DNA from: Phyto melanocephala
Taxonomy: Eukaryota > Arthropoda > Insecta > Diptera > Rhinophoridae
Direction of reading: 5' to 3'
NCBI GenBank assembly: GCA_941918925.1
Contig: OW799236.1
Span: forward strand, 80,373,713-80,437,712
DNA length: 64,000 bases
Below, piece by piece: positions 58,827 to 64,000 of the stretch (positions are counted from its first letter, which is position 1; each line of letters starts with the position of its first letter). The notes beneath the pieces were generated by a model. That model searched no databases, had not been told where the DNA came from, and worked only from the letters and a program-made list of their open reading frames with translations. A program made the position numbers and the translations under genes.

Positions 58827-60562
58827 AAAAAAATACTTTGTTTAATTTTATTATTAAATCAATTTTTGTTCTTGCTTAAGTAATACAAAGAATGTTTGTT
58901 TAAAAACGTTATACTAACAAGGTAGTCAATAATTAATTTTTGAAAAATATTTTATAAGAAACAAAAAGGGTGTGCAAAAAAGTGTCAAAAACGGAAAAGC
59001 AATTTTTACAGTTGCCAACACTTTACTCTACAAATTACGTCAAATTCAAAAATTGCGTTAATTTTGGGATACCCTATATATTGATCTAATGTTCAACCGC
59101 TTAATGCTAACAAACTTTAATTCGTCTGACTATTTTTTAGAAATCAACTTTAAAATGCAATTACATTCTGTGAAATGCAAAAAAAAATTCTAAGTCATCC
59201 ATTGTTTTGATAATTTGATGTTTTGCTTCCCTTAGAACAATTATAAATGTATTTTGCATAATTACATATTTACAATTATTTGTATTTGCTATACCAGAAA
59301 AATTTCTGTCTTGATAAATAGCAAACTTAAAAAAAATTTAATAATTTTTTACCAGAGGTTTAAACTATTTTTTTTTTCAACCCTTAATTGTTTACATTTA
59401 ACAACTTAATACTTAAATTAATTAATTAATTTATTAAACGAAACAGGTATTTTTGTAATCAAGCTTTAAAAAAGATGCGGGAAAATAAGTGAAAAAGTAG
59501 AAATATTTGTCAAAATTAAAAAGTAAATTTAAAGTTTAATAAAAAGTGTAAGAAGTGTAAGAGGCATTTAGCACAATAAACGAAAACTCTACTAAATATT
59601 TTGCTATAAATATAAGATTAATCATTGTAAAAATGTAAGTTTAAGCTACGTTTAACTAATCTGTCAGACAACTTAGGAGGCATACAAATGATTTTAATAA
59701 ATGAATTAAAGCCATTAAAATAAATGTCTGTCGCGCACTTTTTTTATACTTTGCACAATTTTCACAAATTTTTATTTTTTTTAATACCTATATTTTTTCA
59801 ATATGTACAATGTACATAAGTATATTAGATTTAAACCCACTATAAAAATTCATTAAATTATTTAATGTTGTTATTTCTCTGAAAATTTCTCAGAATTGTT
59901 TGCTTAATGTTAAAGTAAATAAATTTTTTTTTATATTATACGTTTGACTACATTCAGTAAAATGATTGAATTTTCTCAGAATTTTCAATGGATTTTATTT
60001 TGTTGCGTGCATAATACAGCAACAATTTTTAATAAATATTGATGAAATTTGGGATAATATGAGCAGGAAAAAAAATTGTCAGTTAAACAAAATTTTTTAA
60101 TAAAGCAAAATTTTCAACTTGGCGTGAATGTGTATGTTAAAGGAATATTAAGTTAAACAAATTTTTGGGAAATTAAAAATTTTACAATAAATGACGTTTC
60201 TGAAAATAACCTTTGAAATTATTTCATTATATACATATGTATGTACATACATACATACTTAGTTTGCAATAAAATCGTTCAGTTAAGTAAATTAAAAGTT
60301 CTAAAAATTAATTTGCACAGAATTTTTTTATTTGCATATTTTTTTGTATTAGAAAAAGATTTGAAGACGAAATTGTTTTTTTTTAACAAAGTGTGTACAA
60401 AATCATAAATTTTAGGTAAACAGTGAGTAACACTCACTCTTAATATTGGTTAATGATGATGAAATCTATATCGACATATACCTACTGTGTATATACATAA
60501 ATTTGTATGTATGTATGTATGCTGATAACAATGACGATGTTAAATATACATAATTGTGCATA
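58827..60562. other. AT-rich DNA; weak inverted-repeat unit at 58968-59074
   Basis: GGGTGTGCAAAAAAGTGTC and, inverted, GGGTATCCCAAAATTAACGC bracket 107 bases and resemble eroded mariner-type termini. One flank is TA and the other is not. The rest is AT-rich with TATG runs near 60238 and 60506. Confidence 0.35.
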
Positions 60563-61801
60563 CCCAGCTAGCATTTAGATGATTGTTTTTTAAAAAATCA
60601 CCATGCTGAGTACTTTTTGAGTACTTTCGGTGATCAAAAACTGTTTAGTCACTTACACGATTAAAAAAGGACTCGAAAATGATTCATGTTATTGATTAAA
60701 AAGAGTTTGATTTAAAATACAATAACAAATTGTATTGCAATCGCAAATCGATCAACCAGGCGTTTAAAATGTGAGTATTATATCCGTTATTTATTATATT
60801 TTGCGCATCTGGAAGATTTAAAACCGATTGATCGAAAAAAGATCATGTGAATGTTTGAAATATGCTTATTTTTTGCATTTTGTGATCATTATAGATAATT
60901 AAACACTGCTTTTTCTTAAGTATAACGGGACAATTTTTGCGTATTCTTTAGTAAATATCAAAAAGTTATATTTTTGTTCATTTATAAAAGTAATATCGTG
61001 GTGTACACATCGTTTAATTGTGAAATGTTATAACAACCATATAATTTTTATGTTGTTAAAATTCTTAAAGCTGGACCTTAATTTTTATTTTAACAACTAT
61101 TTTTAATGAAAAAATTAATTTTCTTTTAAATAAACTTTGATGTATTTATTATGTATATACATCAAATGAATATGAATTTAATATTTTTTTATTTAATGTA
61201 ACCCCCCAGGTTTATATGGACGTGATTTTAAAAATTTACTCGATTTTGTTTATTCTACTACCACTACGCAGTTAAAGAATAATGAACAAAATCAAGTTCT
61301 TTTTTTTAGAAATTACGTCAGTTTAAACGTAGGAATAAGAAAATTTACTGTAATAACCTAAAAAAAGAGTCAAATCCGATTAGCAATTCGACTGCTAAAT
61401 GATTCAAAAAACAATCATAAATGACTATAAAAACACTACCAAAAAATAAGAAAACGACAAAAAAATTACTCAAAAAAGACTCGTGAGCGTTCAGAAATAT
61501 GACTGATAAATGACTCGAAAAAGGTTCACAAATTGAGAGAAAGAAGACTGATAAATGACTAGAAAACGAATCGAATAAGGCTATAATAGACATAATAAAA
61601 GGGATCGAAAATGACTCTAAGCTGACTAAAAAAATGAATCATTAATAAAACATCAAGAAGAGTCGCGGCTAGGGACACTTTTCTCCCGAACAAAGTATCT
61701 TTTACGATCAGAAAATGAGCTCATATTCTGCATTTTTAATCGCGCTGAGGAGTTAAAAAAGACTCGAATTTGATTAGAAATTTCAAAAATTGCTGGCTGG
61801 G
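60563..61801. mobile_element. 1.24-kb TIR element with degenerate internal repeats
   Basis: Ends CCCAGCTAGCA and, inverted, CCCAGCCAGCA are flanked by TA on both sides (60561-60562 and 61802-61803). From about 61360 to 61640 a short motif related to AAATGACTCGAAAA recurs around eight times in varied form, with related units near 60665 and 61760. No transposase is visible. The class is uncertain, perhaps Tc1/mariner by its TA. Confidence 0.6.
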
Positions 61802-61991
61802 TACTTATATATACTATGTATGTATGTATGTATGTCAGTTCGTTTTATTTGTTTACACCTAACCTAAAAACGATTTAATAATTTCACCATAATACTCAAT
61901 CTCATACAAAGGGATGGCACACTCGCTTAAATTAATTCATGACATTTACTAAGTCTAAAATTTTTTTTTGTATCCACTTTGATGCTTATCT

Positions 61992-62730
61992 TCTATATAT
62001 ATAAAAGTGAAACTCTGTGTGTGTGTGTGTTAGCTATAGACTCCGAAACTGTTAAACCGATCGGACTCAAACTTTGGCAAGTTGTTGTACACATACCAGA
62101 GAGTGTTAATGGGTGGAAAATTGTGGGCGAGGCCACGCCCATAAAAATTAGTTATCAGTTTTAGCTACTTGCACTTAACCGATTTTTCTGAAACTTTGCA
62201 CATATATCGAGCTGTCATGACTAAATAATTTCGTGATAAGAAAAGTGGGCGGGGCCATGCCCCTAAAAAAGTTTTAATTTTGAGGTACTTGCACTGGACC
62301 GATTTTTCTGAAACTTTGCACACATACTAAGCTGTCATGACTAAATAATTTCGTGATTAGAAAAGTGGGCAGTGCCACGCCCATAAAAAAAAGGTATCAT
62401 TTGAGGTACTTGCACTGGACCGATTCTTCTGAAACTTTGCACACATATTGAGCTGTTATGACTTTGCAATTTCGTGATTAGAAAAGTGGGCAGTGCCACG
62501 CCCATAAAAAAAGGTAACATTTTGATGTACTTGCACTGGACCGATTCTTCTGAAACTTTGCACACATATTGAACTGTTATAACCATATAATTTCGTGATT
62601 AGAAAAGTGGGCAATGCCACGCCCATAAAAAAATTATAATTTTTAGGTTTTTGCACTTGATATTCAATTAAAATTCAGAATGCATTTCGATTCGTTAAGA
62701 GGCGTAGCAACGCGCGCCGGGTTTGGCTAG
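61992..62730 (+). mobile_element. Non-autonomous Helitron with about 120-bp tandem repeats, copy 2
   Basis: 5' end TCTATATATATAAAAGTG and 3' end GCGCGCCGGGTTTGGCTAG followed by T. It holds five repeats of about 120 bases with GCCACGCCCAT and TTTGCACACATA motifs, the same family as 26448-27182 on the other strand. The base before the 5' TC is T rather than A, a small departure. Open frames on the minus strand come from the repeat period. Confidence 0.85.
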
Positions 62731-63090
62731 TCGTACAATAAAAATAGAATGTACCTACATACACTTGTATGTACAAGAAGAAGAAAGTGTTTGATTGTTA
62801 TTTTTTATACAATAGACAATTTTGGTGTATCGCATGTATGTATGTATACTAGGTATTCTTTTTAGTCTTCCATTTCTTATATATTAAATAGACTCCATAA
62901 ATTCCATTCAGATATATTTTTGAAGATGTCTGTTAAAAGGACATAGGGACATGAAGTTTAGCTGAAATAATTTATATACATATGTATGTATGTATGTACA
63001 TATGTATATGTACATATTAGAAAAAATAAACAATAATGTATTCTCATAGGCATATGTGTCAATATACATACATATGTATATGTATATATA
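62731..63090. other. Spacer with TATG/CATA tracts
   Basis: Microsatellite-like TATG sequence dominates 62978-63090. No gene. Confidence 0.45.
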
Positions 63091-63408
63091 GTTTCTGCTA
63101 ATAAATACAACTTAGATAAATCAATATAGTAGTTTTTCCTTCCAAAAACTTTGCCCATAGAAAAACTTTATGAATTCGAGAAAAAACGTTATATGGGAGG
63201 TGATCGTGTCACATTGATTTTCTGTTTGTAAAAAGCCTTTGATTAAAAAGTAATGTTTGCAAAATTGCAGAATCATACATCTATTTTTTTTTTAGTTTTA
63301 TTACGTTTTAAATTTTGAATATGCCAAAAAATACACTGTGCGGTATACATTTTCGTACATTTTGATCTATAACTCCTTTCCTAGTACAAAGATTTAAGCA
63401 ATTTTTAG
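63091..63408 (-). mobile_element. Family B fragment, copy B3
   Basis: It matches B1 and B2 in the segment with TTTCTGCTAATAAATACAAC, ACGTTATATGGGAGGTG, and CACTGTGCGGTATACATTTT. Both termini are missing. The left break is against a TATG tract. Confidence 0.65.
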
Positions 63409-63688
63409 AGAATGTGTCGAATTTGTAAAATATTTTGGATTCACTGAAAAACTCAATTTAGTAAAAAAAATCGATTTAGGGTCTTTTTACTTGTGTCCAT
63501 CGATATGTATCTAAGTAGGTATAAGTATTGAAAGTATAAATAAAATATTAAAGTACAGAGTTTTCCATCCCTGCTGTTTTTTCAGTATTGTATGTTTTTT
63601 CAAAAACTAATTTTACGTTATTGCTGTTTCTTTGAATTTGCTTGCTTGTGCATGCTTAGTTTTTGTGCCGTTTGTTGGTGCTGTTTTT

Positions 63689-64000
63689 TATACCCTTCAC
63701 ACAGTGAAAAAGGGTATATATAGGTTTGTCATTCCGTGTGAAATTTCTACAATTTTGATTTCCGACCCCATAAAGTATATATTTTCTGAAAGCTTATGAA
63801 TAGGGGAGTCGATTAAGCGCTGTCCGTCTGTCCGTCTGACCGTCTGTCCGTGTGTATGTTGAAATCAACTTTTTGAAGCCCTCCGACATCGCTTGGACTC
63901 GGGTGAGGTATTAAAATATCAGAAATATTCGGGAGTAGATCGCTATTGAAAATCAGAAACATCGGTACATAAACAACTGAGATATGAGCAAAAACCCACG
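63689..64000 (+). mobile_element. Family A element, copy A10, cut by the window end
   Basis: It starts TATACCCTTCACACAGTG and continues CGACCCCATAAAGTATATAT, GTCCGTCTGTCCGTCTGACC, AAACATCGGTACATAAACAA and stops at the window edge. It is nearly identical to the same part of A1 (9533). Confidence 0.8.

Noticed and set aside
62341..62656. 81- and 66-codon minus-strand frames
   Set aside because: Same Helitron repeat artefact in the second copy.
1..64000. CRISPR array, bacterial operon or phage content
   Set aside because: No regular repeat-spacer structure and no prokaryotic genes; composition and elements are those of an insect genome.

Overview
The window is AT-rich, intron- or intergenic-like DNA, most likely from a cyclorrhaphan (schizophoran) fly. 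That inference rests on three things: dispersed TATG/CATA microsatellites; many copies of a (GTCY)n-bearing repeat like the dipteran mini-me / Helentron-associated (HINE) elements; and a dense mix of Tc1/mariner, pogo/Tigger, hAT, PIF/Harbinger and Helitron relics typical of large fly genomes. I find no convincing host protein-coding gene, rRNA, tRNA gene or CRISPR. Every recognisable protein fragment belongs to a mobile element and is broken by stops, frameshifts or deletions. No species can be named from the sequence alone.

Layout. 1-9.5 kb: AT-rich DNA with three Helitron-like fragments (one split by a short-TIR element) and a 1.0-kb Tc1/mariner relic. 9.5-26 kb: five copies of HINE-like family A, a perfect 8-bp-TSD hAT MITE, a 1.8-kb TIR element with a TAA duplication, and a decayed non-LTR retrotransposon end. 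26-31.5 kb: a Helitron with about 120-bp internal repeats, a Tc3-like transposase, two pogo/Tigger relics and a sixth family A copy. 33-39 kb: small palindromic MITEs, a 2.5-kb HINE-like family B copy carrying a nested mariner, and a Tigger with a nested hAT. 40.5-47 kb: a 3.5-kb hAT-type element with 8-bp TSD that holds two sister TIR elements, each with a decayed Myb/SANT-like gene; then a second family B copy and a seventh family A copy. 48.7-57 kb: three mariner-type transposase relics, an eighth family A copy carrying a tRNA-derived SINE at a precisely reconstructable site, and several MITEs. 58-64 kb: two more family A copies (the last cut by the window edge), a 1.24-kb TIR element with degenerate internal repeats, a second Helitron and a family B fragment.

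How the parts relate. The repeats form a layered record. Older HINE-like copies received a mariner before they multiplied, and later hAT, SINE, Tigger and MITE insertions left target-site duplications that can still be read. The only host-like signal that stands out is a polypyrimidine tract followed by a fused acceptor-donor near 40085, which looks like a recursive splice (ratchet) site and would fit a position inside a very long intron transcribed on the + strand.
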